Shown: one piece after another, positions 1-6,288 of the stretch | How the letters are laid out: the number at the start of each line of letters is the position of its first letter | Position numbering within the stretch: the stretch's first letter is position 1 | Assembly (NCBI GenBank): GCA_005888465.1 | Contig: VAYJ01000170.1 | Span: 1 to 8,699 of the forward strand | Direction of reading: 5' to 3' | Source: Actinomycetota bacterium | Lineage (GTDB): Bacteria > Actinomycetota > UBA4738 | Length of the DNA stretch: 8,699 bases | Notes under the pieces: model-generated | What the model was told of the DNA's origin: nothing | Database searches by the model: none | Seen by the model: the letters and a program-made list of their open reading frames with translations, nothing else | Program-made: the position numbers and the translations under genes

Positions 1-152
1 GGAGACGGCCTGGGATTGTGCGAGGCGATCGCGCTGCAGACCCGGGAGATCCCGTTCGGGACCACCATCGTCAATATCTACGCTCGCCATCCCCGCGACT
101 ATGCCCAGACGGCCGCCCTCACGCTCCAGGAGCTCATCGACCTCTACCGGTG
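1..152 (+). CDS. LLM-class flavin-dependent oxidoreductase, partial and probably truncated
   Basis: The window opens inside a reading frame (frame 1) that ends at TGA 150-152, giving 49 visible residues. The stretch IPFGTTIVNIYARHP followed by DYAQTAALTLQEL matches the early strand and helix of the luciferase-like monooxygenase TIM barrel, where family members read 'I.lGT.IvniY.RHP..lA..a.tl.EL' and then continue with 'SGGRF.LGLG'. These enzymes use FMN or F420 in the cytoplasm. Here the continuation is missing: after QEL the frame reads IDLYR and stops. I looked for the continuation in the other two forward frames and did not find it. The protein is therefore probably a truncated remnant, or an N-terminal-half variant. 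The 5' end and true length are outside the window. Confidence 0.6.
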
Positions 153-282
153 AGCGTGGGATGGCCGATGACGGCGCGCTCGGCCCGTCCTTTCCAGGTC
201 TCGAGTCGGAAAAGCTTACATTTGCCTAATCGAGACGCGCGAAACGACGTGCAAAGCATTGTTCTTCCTGCAGTCTCTTCCT

Positions 283-298
283 TGGCTCGCCACATGCA
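283..298 (+). promoter_or_regulatory. Weak candidate sigma-54 promoter
   Basis: TGGCTCGCCACATGCA has the required GG-N10-GC spacing and resembles TGGCAC-N5-TTGCA with two mismatches. It lies about 75 bp before the first small gene. GG-N10-GC is common by chance in GC-rich DNA, so this is listed only because the window encodes a sigma-54 activator and carries a much better site at 8301. Confidence 0.2.
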
Positions 299-312
299 AT
301 TTTCACCAATTC

Positions 313-329
313 CTCGCCCCCGGGGCGAG
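313..329. repeat. GC-rich inverted repeat
   Basis: CTCGCCCC and GGGGCGAG flank a single C, forming a perfect palindrome between the truncated oxidoreductase and the small genes. As RNA it would form a short stem with a small loop. No T-run follows, so it is not a standard intrinsic terminator. It could be a weak terminator or a binding site. Confidence 0.45.
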
Positions 330-371
330 TCGATATCTGCCAAGGGTAGTGAAGCTGAGGGAGGGCGACCC

Positions 372-440
372 ATGAGGGACTGGATGGCCTTCGTGACCGC
401 GGTCGTGGTGGCATTGCTCACAAGGATGTTGCTGGCCTAG
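372..440 (+). CDS. 22-residue single-pass membrane peptide (putative)
   Basis: ATG at 372 opens a 22-codon frame. The peptide begins MRDWMAF and continues with a run of V, A and L to MLLA, consistent with one short transmembrane helix. The purine-rich stretch GAGGGAGGG ends about 7 bases before the ATG and is a good ribosome binding site; this is the main reason for choosing this start over the long upstream extension of the same frame, which looks non-coding. The stop is 30 bp before the start of the cysteine-rich gene, so the two could be co-transcribed. I recognise no family. A frame this short could be fortuitous, and the case rests on the RBS plus hydrophobic composition. Confidence 0.4.
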   Translation: MRDWMAFVTAVVVALLTRMLLA

Positions 441-470
441 CGAGACGGACAGTGGAATGGAGACCCCGTC

Positions 471-689
471 ATGGCCCTCAACGACTTGAGCCCGGCCGCC
501 GCGTTGCCCGAGGCAACGTATGAAGACGCGATCATCGTGCGGATCACCGGCTGCCCGCGTTGCGGCTCGTTGTGTAGATTTCTCGATGACTGCCCCGTGT
601 GCCTGGGCGAGGCGCCCTGCGCGCGCTGTCTCTTTGGCCCGCGCGTCGACGACGACGAGATCCATGCGATGCTAGTGCCCGAGGGATAA
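471..689 (+). CDS. Small cysteine-rich (zinc-ribbon-like) hypothetical protein
   Basis: This 72-residue protein starts MALNDLS. It carries seven cysteines: C28 and C31 (CPRC), C35, C41 and C44 (CPVC), and C50 and C53 (CARC). Three CxxC knuckles so closely spaced suggest one zinc ribbon, or a small treble-clef or rubredoxin-like metal site, with the seventh cysteine spare. There is no signal peptide or membrane segment, so it should be cytoplasmic. GGAATGGAG lies about 9 bases upstream of the ATG as a plausible ribosome binding site. The gene follows the 22-residue membrane peptide by 30 bp. I do not recognise the family. The clustered CxxC pattern makes a real gene likely, but function cannot be inferred. 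Confidence 0.55.
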   Translation: MALNDLSPAAALPEATYEDAIIVRITGCPRCGSLCRFLDDCPVCLGEAPCARCLFGPRVDDDEIHAMLVPEG

Positions 690-848
690 GGGCGCCTGGA
701 AAGTTTCCCGATCGGGTTTCGCCGATCACCAGACATAACGTCGCGCTCATGACAGTCACCCCTGACACCTGCCCTCGCTCGTGACGCGTTCATTTTTCCC
801 CGGTTGGAAAAAGTCCACGAATCCGCGTCGCTCGCATCGGAGCGGCGC

Positions 849-864
849 TGGCATGCGCTTCGCT
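849..864 (+). promoter_or_regulatory. Candidate sigma-54 promoter upstream of the di-haem oxidoreductase gene
   Basis: TGGCATGCGCTTCGCT fits TGGCAY-N5-TTGCT with one clear mismatch in the -12 element and the exact GG-N10-GC spacing. Transcription would begin near 875, about 100 bases before the oxidoreductase start. The rest of 690-974 holds no convincing gene; a 65-codon frame from GTG 781 overlaps the next start but shows no recognisable features. The promoter call is tentative because of GC bias. Confidence 0.3.
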
Positions 865-974
865 TCTGCCTCACCTTCGGCCGCGCCCATGAATGCACCG
901 CGCCCTGCGATGAATGGCCGCGCCATGGACATCGACGTCCCAGAGTCCGCACTCCAGGGAGAGGAGAGTTCCAA

Positions 975-2354
975 TTGACGAGGGCCAAGGTGCTCCTGCT
1001 CGTGGCGTTGTGCGCGCTGCTGCTCAGTCCGGTGGCGGGCTTGAGGGCTGATTCCCCTGCCCGTGATCCCGGAGTTCGGCCGGGCGCCGCGGGCGCCGGC
1101 GATCCGTTGCCCGGCTTGAGCGCCTCGCAGCTCAAGCTTTTCCAGGCGGGCCAGGATGACTTCAAGGAGGCGGAGGGCGTCGGGAGTGGGCTGGGGCCAC
1201 GCTACAACCTTGATAGCTGCCATGGCTGTCACTCGCAGCCGGCGAGTGGCGGCACGAGCCCGGCTGTGAATCCCCAGGTCAAGGTGGCCACCGACCACGG
1301 CGCGCGCAATACCGTTCCCTATTTCGTGACCATCAACGGTCCCGTGCGCGAGGCGCGCTACAAGTACAATCCAGACGGGACGCGTGACGGGGGCGTGCAC
1401 GCGCTCTTCGTGATCAGCGGCCGGAAGGACGACACGGGCGACGCGAGCACGTGCACGATCACCCAGGAGAATTTCTGGGCCCAGGACCAGAGCAACAACG
1501 TCGTCTTCCGCATCCCCACACCCGCGTTTGGCGCGGGCCTCATCGAGGCGATTCCAGACACCGCCATCACCGACAACCAGACCGTCAATGCGAGCGGCAA
1601 GGCCACCCTCGGCATCTCCGGCCGGCCGCACCGCGTCCGAGTCACGGGCTCCACCAACAACAACGGCAATGACGGCACCATCGCGCGATTCGGATGGAAG
1701 GCGCAGAACAAGTCGCTCCTGCTCTTCTCGGGCGAGGCCTACAACGTCGAGATGGGCATCAGCAACGAGCTGTTCCCGCAGGAGCGCGACGAGACGCCGA
1801 ATTGCCAGTTCGCCCGCACGCCGAATGACACGACCGACCCCGACGGCGCCACCCCGGCGGACACGATCAGCGCCATCGAGAAGTTCACCTTCTTCATGCG
1901 GTTCCTGGCCCCGCCGAGCCCGTCCCTCACCCTCCCCGGCGGGGCCGCCTCCATCACCGCCGGCCGGGCCCTCTTCCAGAGCACGGGCTGCGCGTACTGC
2001 CATACCCCGACGCTGTACACGGGCAACAGCGCGGTCCGGGCCCTGCGGACCAAGCCCGTCCACCTCTTCTCCGACCTCCTCGTCCACCAGATGGGGCCCG
2101 GACTCGCCGACGACATCTTCCAGGGGCAAGCGGCAGGGGATGAATTCCGGACGGCGCCCCTCTGGGGCCTCGGGCAGCGCATCTTCTTCCTCCACGACGG
2201 CCGCACCAGCGATCTCCTCGTGGCCATCCGGGCCCACAAGAGCGCGGGCAACAACAGGTTCCCGGCTTCAGAGGCCAATGCCGTCATCGACAAGTTCAAC
2301 CAGCTCAACGAGGGGCAGAAGCAGGACCTGCTGAACTTCCTGCGGTCGCTGTAG
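975..2354 (+). CDS. Secreted di-haem oxidoreductase (DUF1111 family, MauG/cytochrome c peroxidase-like)
   Basis: This 459-residue protein has a start at TTG 975, chosen because GGAGAGGAG precedes it by a few bases and because it begins a clean signal peptide (TRAKVLLLVALCALLLSP, then AGLRA). The frame is open upstream to ATG 804, but that extension would bury the signal peptide. Two c-type haem sites are visible: CHGCH at residues 82-86 and CAYCH at 339-343. Family landmarks are the preceding 'LF..G...F...E....GLGP.YN..SC', GLIEAIPD at 188-195, FMRFLAPP near 307-314, HQMGPGLADD near 371 (a possible distal Met ligand) and LHDGR near 406. Known members are periplasmic two-haem proteins related to MauG and bacterial peroxidases; their substrates are mostly unproven. 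Length is typical. It appears to be a single-gene unit, followed by a hairpin. Confidence 0.9.
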   Translation: MTRAKVLLLVALCALLLSPVAGLRADSPARDPGVRPGAAGAGDPLPGLSASQLKLFQAGQDDFKEAEGVGSGLGPRYNLDSCHGCHSQPASGGTSPAVNPQVKVATDHGARNTVPYFVTINGPVREARYKYNPDGTRDGGVHALFVISGRKDDTGDASTCTITQENFWAQDQSNNVVFRIPTPAFGAGLIEAIPDTAITDNQTVNASGKATLGISGRPHRVRVTGSTNNNGNDGTIARFGWKAQNKSLLLFSGEAYNVEMGISNELFPQERDETPNCQFARTPNDTTDPDGATPADTISAIEKFTFFMRFLAPPSPSLTLPGGAASITAGRALFQSTGCAYCHTPTLYTGNSAVRALRTKPVHLFSDLLVHQMGPGLADDIFQGQAAGDEFRTAPLWGLGQRIFFLHDGRTSDLLVAIRAHKSAGNNRFPASEANAVIDKFNQLNEGQKQDLLNFLRSL

Positions 2355-2389
2355 TCCGTTCGCAGGGGCGCGCAGCCGCTCTAGAATGA

Positions 2390-2417
2390 CCCTCTCTCCC
2401 CCAATCGGGGAAGAGGG
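2390..2417 (+). terminator. Stem-loop after the di-haem oxidoreductase gene
   Basis: CCCTCTCTCCCC and GGGGAAGAGGG pair into an 11-bp stem with one bulged C and a short CAATC loop, 35 bp after the stop codon. No T-run follows, so this may be a GC-rich terminator, a 3' mRNA-stabilising hairpin, or a copy of a dispersed REP-like palindrome. Confidence 0.45.
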
Positions 2418-2607
2418 CCGGCATCGATGTGCCACCTGCCGGTTGGCCTGCGCCATGAGTTTTCCTTGACTCCCACTGCGCCGGATGCTCATATATGTCC
2501 CCCACTTGTCCGACACTTCCTCATCGCGCAGGAGGCTGGCGTGACCCGGTCGTCGGTCCGTTGGAGTCCCGTTCCGCACGACTCGCGAGAGTCCTCGCGT
2601 TGCGGCG

Positions 2608-3993
2608 ATGTTTGATCACCTCTCTCGTACCCTTATCGCTGGCCTTCGGCTCGGCGCCGTCCAACGTCCGGGCACTCTCCAAGCCAGAGGCTCCGTGATC
2701 AGAGACGCCACGGAGGGCCCGCCGGGGCCGACGGCCGTGCCGAAGGGCCGTTACCGGATCGTCAGCGATCTGGGGGCCGGCGCCTTCGGGAACGTGTGCC
2801 TGGCCGAGGACGAGGCGACCGGCCACGAAGTCGCGATTCGGTTCTTGCCCCGCGGGCTCGCGGGCGCGCCTCCTACCGTGCAGACGAGACCGCGCATGGG
2901 GGGGTCCATTGTCGAGACGTCGGCGGCTCATCCAGCACTGGTTCGCGTGCTTGAGCTCGGTGATGCCGAGAACGGCCATGCCTTCGTGGCCATGGAGCTC
3001 GCCCAGGGGCGCCGCCTGACCGAGATCTTGTCGGAGGGACCTCTCGAGGTAGACGCCGTGCTGCGCATGGCGATCGATCTCGGCGGGGCCGTGGAGACGC
3101 TTCACAACATGGGCCTCGTTCACGGCGCGCTACGGCCCCACAACGTGATGGTTCGCGCGGACGGCTCTGTCAAGCTGATGGACGTGGAGCTGGCCGGCCT
3201 CCGTGACGCGTGGGCCATGAGGGGCATCAGCGCCGATGAGTCGCCGTCGGAGTACCTCGCGCCCGAGCAAATCCGCGGGCTTCCCGCGACGGAGACCACG
3301 GATGTCTATGCCTTCGCCGTCATTCTCTACGAGATGCTCTGCGGTGTGCCGCCGTTCCAGGCGGAGACGCGCGGGGCGGTGCTCGAGAAGCATTTGACGG
3401 AGACGCCGGCCTCGCTGCGCCGGCGGCGGCGTACCGTTCCCGGCTCGGTGGAGTCCGTGGTGTCGCTTGCGCTCTCCAAGCAGCCGGCGCTGCGGCCGCC
3501 GGTGCAGAACATGGTCAATTGCCTTTGGGAAGAGGCGAACGGTCCGACGACTCGGTGGAAGCGGAAGGCCGTGATCGCCGGCGGCGCCACCCTTGCGGCG
3601 TCGATCGCAGTGGTCGTGGGCTCGGGACTGTTCGCGTTGACCCCGTCGGCACCTCCCCCTCTCTCGCGCGCGGCACCGCCCGCGGCGGCCGCGCAGGTGC
3701 CGGCACCTGCGCCTCCAAGTTCGAGTGCTTTCACCACCGAGGCGCGTACAGCATCCCCTCTCGAGGTGGCCACACCAGCAGTGGGGCTACCGATAGTAGC
3801 GCGACCCACACCGCCGTCACCGCTCCCACCCCCGATACCACCACGCAAGGTGGAGCGCCGAGAGCAGCCGCAGATGCCGCGCCCGTCGGCAGACCGCCCG
3901 AATGAACAGACCGCCGCGTCGAACAAGGAAGCTTCCGAATTCGACGCCGCCATCGACTGGCTGCTCGAGCGTTCCGCAGCGCACAAACAGTAA
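2608..3993 (+). CDS. Membrane-anchored serine/threonine kinase homologue, probable pseudokinase
   Basis: The 461 residues comprise a kinase fold (about 48-310), one transmembrane helix (about 321-344) and a proline/alanine-rich extracytoplasmic tail. This is the PknB-like topology without PASTA repeats. The glycine loop LGAGAFGNV (55-63), APE (218-220) and DVYAFAVILYEML from 232 are intact. The catalytic residues are not. The ATP-anchoring Lys of VAIK is Arg78 (VAIR). The HRDLKPxN loop reads HGALRPHN (172-179), so the catalytic Asp and the loop Lys are lost while Asn179 is kept. DFG reads DVE (192-194), with the Asp kept. Phosphotransfer is therefore unlikely; ATP binding or a scaffold role is possible. 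The start is uncertain. ATG 2608 has no clear ribosome binding site, whereas GTG 2695 has AGAGG 4 bases upstream and would remove 29 non-conserved residues. The gene ends 19 bp from a convergent gene. Confidence 0.85.
   Translation: MFDHLSRTLIAGLRLGAVQRPGTLQARGSVIRDATEGPPGPTAVPKGRYRIVSDLGAGAFGNVCLAEDEATGHEVAIRFLPRGLAGAPPTVQTRPRMGGSIVETSAAHPALVRVLELGDAENGHAFVAMELAQGRRLTEILSEGPLEVDAVLRMAIDLGGAVETLHNMGLVHGALRPHNVMVRADGSVKLMDVELAGLRDAWAMRGISADESPSEYLAPEQIRGLPATETTDVYAFAVILYEMLCGVPPFQAETRGAVLEKHLTETPASLRRRRRTVPGSVESVVSLALSKQPALRPPVQNMVNCLWEEANGPTTRWKRKAVIAGGATLAASIAVVVGSGLFALTPSAPPPLSRAAPPAAAAQVPAPAPPSSSAFTTEARTASPLEVATPAVGLPIVARPTPPSPLPPPIPPRKVERREQPQMPRPSADRPNEQTAASNKEASEFDAAIDWLLERSAAHKQ
3691..3712. 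repeat. Perfect 22-bp palindrome inside the kinase tail coding region
   Basis: GCGCAGGTGCC is followed directly by its exact reverse complement. It lies in the proline/alanine-rich part of the kinase gene and encodes the AQVPAPAP stretch. Codon-biased Ala/Pro repeats can create such symmetry, but an uninterrupted 11+11 match is longer than usual. Confidence 0.6.
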
Positions 3994-4012
3994 CCGCCGA
4001 AACGTACTTGCG

Positions 4013-5742
4013 CTAGGGCACCGTAGTCAGCGCCGTCGCCGTCGAGCCGTCGGCAAAGGTCACCGTCAGCGTCAGCCGCCGGCCTCGCACGAACTCACGC
4101 TCCAGATAGTCCGAGGCGAACACCACGAAGCTCCCCCCGTAGGCCACCGGGAAGTTCACCTCCATCGTCTCGGATGCGTTGAACAATGCCCCGTCCGGCG
4201 TTGGCGCCACGGCCAGGACCCAGTCCACGCTGCCGCTGGAGGTATCCCACGTGCCCGGCGCATCGCTATCCAACCGCAGCGCCGCCACCGTCCGTCCCCC
4301 GGGCGCGCTCAACGTGGCCGTCAGCGTGCCGTCCAGCGCCCCGTCCGGCCCCAAGGCCGTATTGCCTTGCCCCACGCGATCGCGCAGCTTGCCGTTGTAG
4401 GTCAGGGTCAGCATTGGGGCGGCCGCAGGTGCGGCCGTCGCCGCAACGGTGGTTACCGCCGTCGCCGTCGAGCCATCGGAAAACGTTGCGATCAGTGTCA
4501 ACGTTCGGCCCGGCAAGAACTCACTGCCCAGGTAGTCCCCCGCGAAGACCACGAAGCTTCCCCCGTCGGCCACCCGAAAGTTTACCGCCAGCGTCCGGGG
4601 AGCGTTCAGCATTGCCCCGTCCAGCGTCGGCGCCGCCGCCAGCACCCAGTGCCCCGTTCCTGGGCTGCTCGTCAGCCACACTCCCGGCGCACTGGCCCAG
4701 TTGCTATCCAGTCGCAGCCCTGTCACGGTCCGCCCGCCGCTCGCGCTTAGCGTCGCCGTCAGTGTCGCGTCCAGTGCCCCGTCCGGTCCCAACGCCATCT
4801 CCCCTTCCCCTACCCGGTCGCGGAGCTTGCCGTTGTAGGCCAGGTCGAGCCGCCCGTCGCGGGCGCCACGACCGTGAAGCCCCCAGCTAGTGTCCCCCCA
4901 CTGCCACCCGAGTTCGCAACGGTCAGGTTGCGGGTCCCGGGTGCCACCCCGCTGGCAATCGTCAGCGTCGCCGTGAGCTGCATGGTCGATCCCACCGTCA
5001 CGTTGCCCGCCGTGACGCCCATCCCACTGAGGCTCACTGTCGCACCCGCGGCGAATCCGGATCCGTTGATCGTCACCGGTACCGCGGTCCCAGGAGTTCC
5101 CTGATTGGGCGTCATGGAGTTGACCGTCACGGCAGCTGCCGCTGGAGCAAAGGTCGCCGTTACCGTGACTGCCGCGTTGCCGACAAGCGTACAGGAACCT
5201 GTCCCGCCGCAGCCGCCACCCGACCAGCCACTGAAATTCGATTCGGTTGCGGGCGTGGCCGTCAGCGTGACCATCTTGCCGGCCGGGTAGGTATAAGAAC
5301 AGGTCGCTCCACAATCGATTCCGGTAGGGCTGCTTGTGACACTCCCCACGCCGGCACCGGCCTTCGCCGCTGTAAGGGTAAGTCCTCCGGATGGACTGGC
5401 GCAGGTCAGGTTGGAAAAGGCGGAAATGCCGCTACTGTTGACTGCAGCAACTTGGTAGCAGTAGGTCGCTCCGAACGACAGGTTGCTGTCCGTATAGGAC
5501 GTCACTCCAACAGGCACCTGAGCAATTTGTGTAGAGGTTCCGGTGCTGCCCGGTGCTCGCTGAATGATGAATCCGGCCTGACCGCCCGAATTGTCGACCC
5601 AGCTCAGGCTGAGCTGCTGCGCCAGGGCGACCGAAGGGCTGATGACGATGGCGAGACTGACCAGAGTAAGCAGGAGGAGCGGGCGCGGTCTGTTAACGAG
5701 GCGCCGCCCAAGGATGTACAAGGCATGCCCTGCTGGAGACAC
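4013..5742 (-). CDS. Secreted multidomain surface protein (FN3, InlB-like repeat, IPT/TIG-like, two novel repeats), frameshifted
   Basis: The start is GTG 5742, set by AGGAGG six bases upstream. It leads into a signal peptide (RPRPLLLLTLVSLAIVISP, cleavage near ALA-QQ, residue 41). Next come an FN3 domain (about 43-117; LSLSWVDN, then YCYQVAAVNSSG), a beta repeat with two Cys pairs ending in a GW motif (about 120-200; NFSGWSGGGCGG; divergent InlB B-repeat type), and an IPT/TIG-like Ig domain (about 204-294; MTPNQGTPGT, INGSGF). The frame then breaks near 4852 and would stop at 4810, but the neighbouring frame continues at once with two copies of a ~130-residue domain and ends at 4013. The span is 1730 bp, one base short of 577 codons, consistent with a single missing base. 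It may be a real mutation or a sequencing error. The product is exported and probably adhesin-like. No LPxTG or membrane anchor is seen. A c-di-GMP riboswitch precedes it. Confidence 0.75.
4019..4405 (-). repeat. Novel surface-protein domain, copy 2
   Basis: This encodes about 129 residues from LTYNGKLRDRVG to TALTTV, at the C-terminus of the secreted protein. It shares YNGKLRDRVG, ALGPDGALD, APGGRTV, VAPTPDGAL, GGSFVVFASDYL and FADGSTATA with copy 1. It is slightly shorter, missing residues around the NWASAPGVW stretch. The two copies point to internal duplication of one folding unit. Confidence 0.8.
4445..4843 (-). repeat. Novel surface-protein domain, copy 1
   Basis: This encodes about 133 residues from LAYNGKLRDRVG to TATAVTTV. 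Landmarks are LGPDGALD, TLTATLSASGGRTV, HWVLAAAPTLDGA, FVVFAGDY and FSDGSTATA. It is clearly homologous to the second copy (4019-4405) at protein and DNA level, from which it is separated by an Ala/Pro linker. Alternating hydrophobic strands suggest a beta-sandwich, and the Asp-rich GPDGALD turn might bind calcium. I recognise no named family. Confidence 0.8.
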
Positions 5743-5774
5743 GGTGATCCTCCTGATTTGCGGCAGACCACCGT
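5741..5774 (-). promoter_or_regulatory. Ribosome binding site and start-codon stem (riboswitch expression platform candidate)
   Basis: On the minus strand ACGGTGGTC (5774-5766) can pair with GATCACCGT (5749-5741), nine pairs including one G-U. The 3' arm covers two bases of the GTG start, and the 16-base loop holds most of AGGAGG (5754-5749). Folding would limit access to the start site, which suggests translational control by the aptamer just upstream. The direction of control cannot be read from sequence. Confidence 0.5.
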
Positions 5775-5793
5775 TGCCCGGCGAGCCAGTGCG

Positions 5794-5886
5794 CCCCTTA
5801 TTCGGCAGCCCGGCCGTCAAGCCCGTCGCCTGACCCGTGGCTTTGCGTCCTCACCTCACGGTGAGTTTGCCCTTTTCGGAAAGGGG
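5794..5886 (-). promoter_or_regulatory. c-di-GMP-I (GEMM) riboswitch
   Basis: Read 5' to 3' on the minus strand, the element has the GEMM-I hallmarks in order. GGGCAAA (5872-5866) is followed by the first helix CTCACC/GGTGAG (5865-5860 with 5855-5850) closed by the GNRA tetraloop GTGA. Then comes the conserved GACGCAAAGCC (5849-5839). The second helix pairs CGGGTCA (5837-5831) with TGAC, bulged GG and CCG (5819-5811), followed by GGGCTGCCGAA. CCCCTT (5886-5881) can pair with AAGGGG (5799-5794) to close the aptamer. A competing hairpin, CCCTTT-CCGA-AAAGGG (5885-5870), would instead capture the GGG of GGGCAAA, a plausible switching alternative. The aptamer ends about 50 bases before the secreted-protein start. 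Known members bind cyclic di-GMP, or cGAMP in a subclass. A G seems kept at the position that separates these, but alignment is needed. Confidence 0.92.
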
Positions 5887-6028
5887 TCTCCGCGTTCGGA
5901 CGTGTCTATGCGAAAACCGCGCCGGAACTCGAGCCCGTGGGTCCCTCCTCCGGCAACGTTCGAAAAAACGGGGAGTTATCGCGGGGCGTGAAATCGGCTG
6001 GTCAGGCAGAATCCCTAGGATGAGTCAC

Positions 6029-6070
6029 TGAGCTGTCGAATTGACACGCTGAGGTGTCAAATTGACACGC
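6029..6070. repeat. Two tandem 21-bp units with nested palindromes
   Basis: Units 6029-6049 and 6050-6070 differ at two positions and share the core AATTGACACGC. The second contains a perfect 15-bp palindrome, GTGTCAAATTGACAC (6054-6068); the first has an imperfect version, CTGTCGAATTGACAC (6033-6047). A 21-bp period places both sites on the same face of the helix, as for cooperative dimer binding. Multiple short repeats of this sort also occur at the ends of some insertion sequences, but no transposase is visible nearby. Confidence 0.65.
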
Positions 6071-6267
6071 TGTTTGCGGACGTTGCTTGCGCTCAAGCCG
6101 AATCGGGTTGCCGCTAAGAGGCTCCGCTGCAAATAAGCCGTCATTGGCTCTCGGCGCAGTCGGGTCGCATGACGACGGGCCACGCCAACTGCTCTCCGCA
6201 TGCGGAATTGGTGCTGCGGGGCGTCTTGCTTGCCTTGCTCGTCAGCGAATTGCGCAGTCTCATGGCT

Positions 6268-6288
6268 CGCACGCATCGAACGCGTGCG
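6268..6288 (-). terminator. Hairpin just after the sigma-54 activator gene
   Basis: CGCACGC (6268-6274) and GCGTGCG (6282-6288) form a seven-base-pair GC-rich stem with a seven-base loop, 9 bp past the stop codon of the minus-strand regulator gene. There is no T-run after it on that strand, so termination is only plausible. Confidence 0.35.

Noticed and set aside
781..978. 65-codon frame starting GTG 781 and overlapping the TTG start of the oxidoreductase gene
   Set aside because: The stop/start overlap looked like coupling, but there is no ribosome binding site or recognisable sequence, and it is probably chance.
437..1165. 242-codon minus-strand frame across the small genes and the start of the oxidoreductase gene
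   Set aside because: No domain or credible start context; its composition fits an antisense shadow.
756..2237. Long open frame on the minus strand opposite the di-haem oxidoreductase (493 codons)
   Set aside because: Its product is an Ala/Arg/Gly/Glu-rich sequence typical of the antisense of high-GC coding DNA, and it fully overlaps a gene with two CxxCH motifs and a signal peptide.
1528..2334. Alternate plus-strand frame of 268 codons inside the oxidoreductase gene
   Set aside because: It is a Ser/Arg/Pro-rich shadow frame with no domain, overlapping a convincing gene.
3327..3986. Minus-strand frame opposite the kinase homologue
   Set aside because: Low-complexity antisense product; the plus-strand frame has clear kinase motifs.
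3902..4890. Plus-strand frames (282 and 234 codons) opposite the repeat domains
   Set aside because: Their composition is Arg/Pro/Ser-rich and repetitive only because the minus-strand gene contains duplicated domains.
6025..6276. 83-codon minus-strand frame ending in the tandem palindromes, considered as a transposase remnant
   Set aside because: No DDE, helix-turn-helix or other transposase motif is visible; its C-terminus is simply the translation of the repeats.
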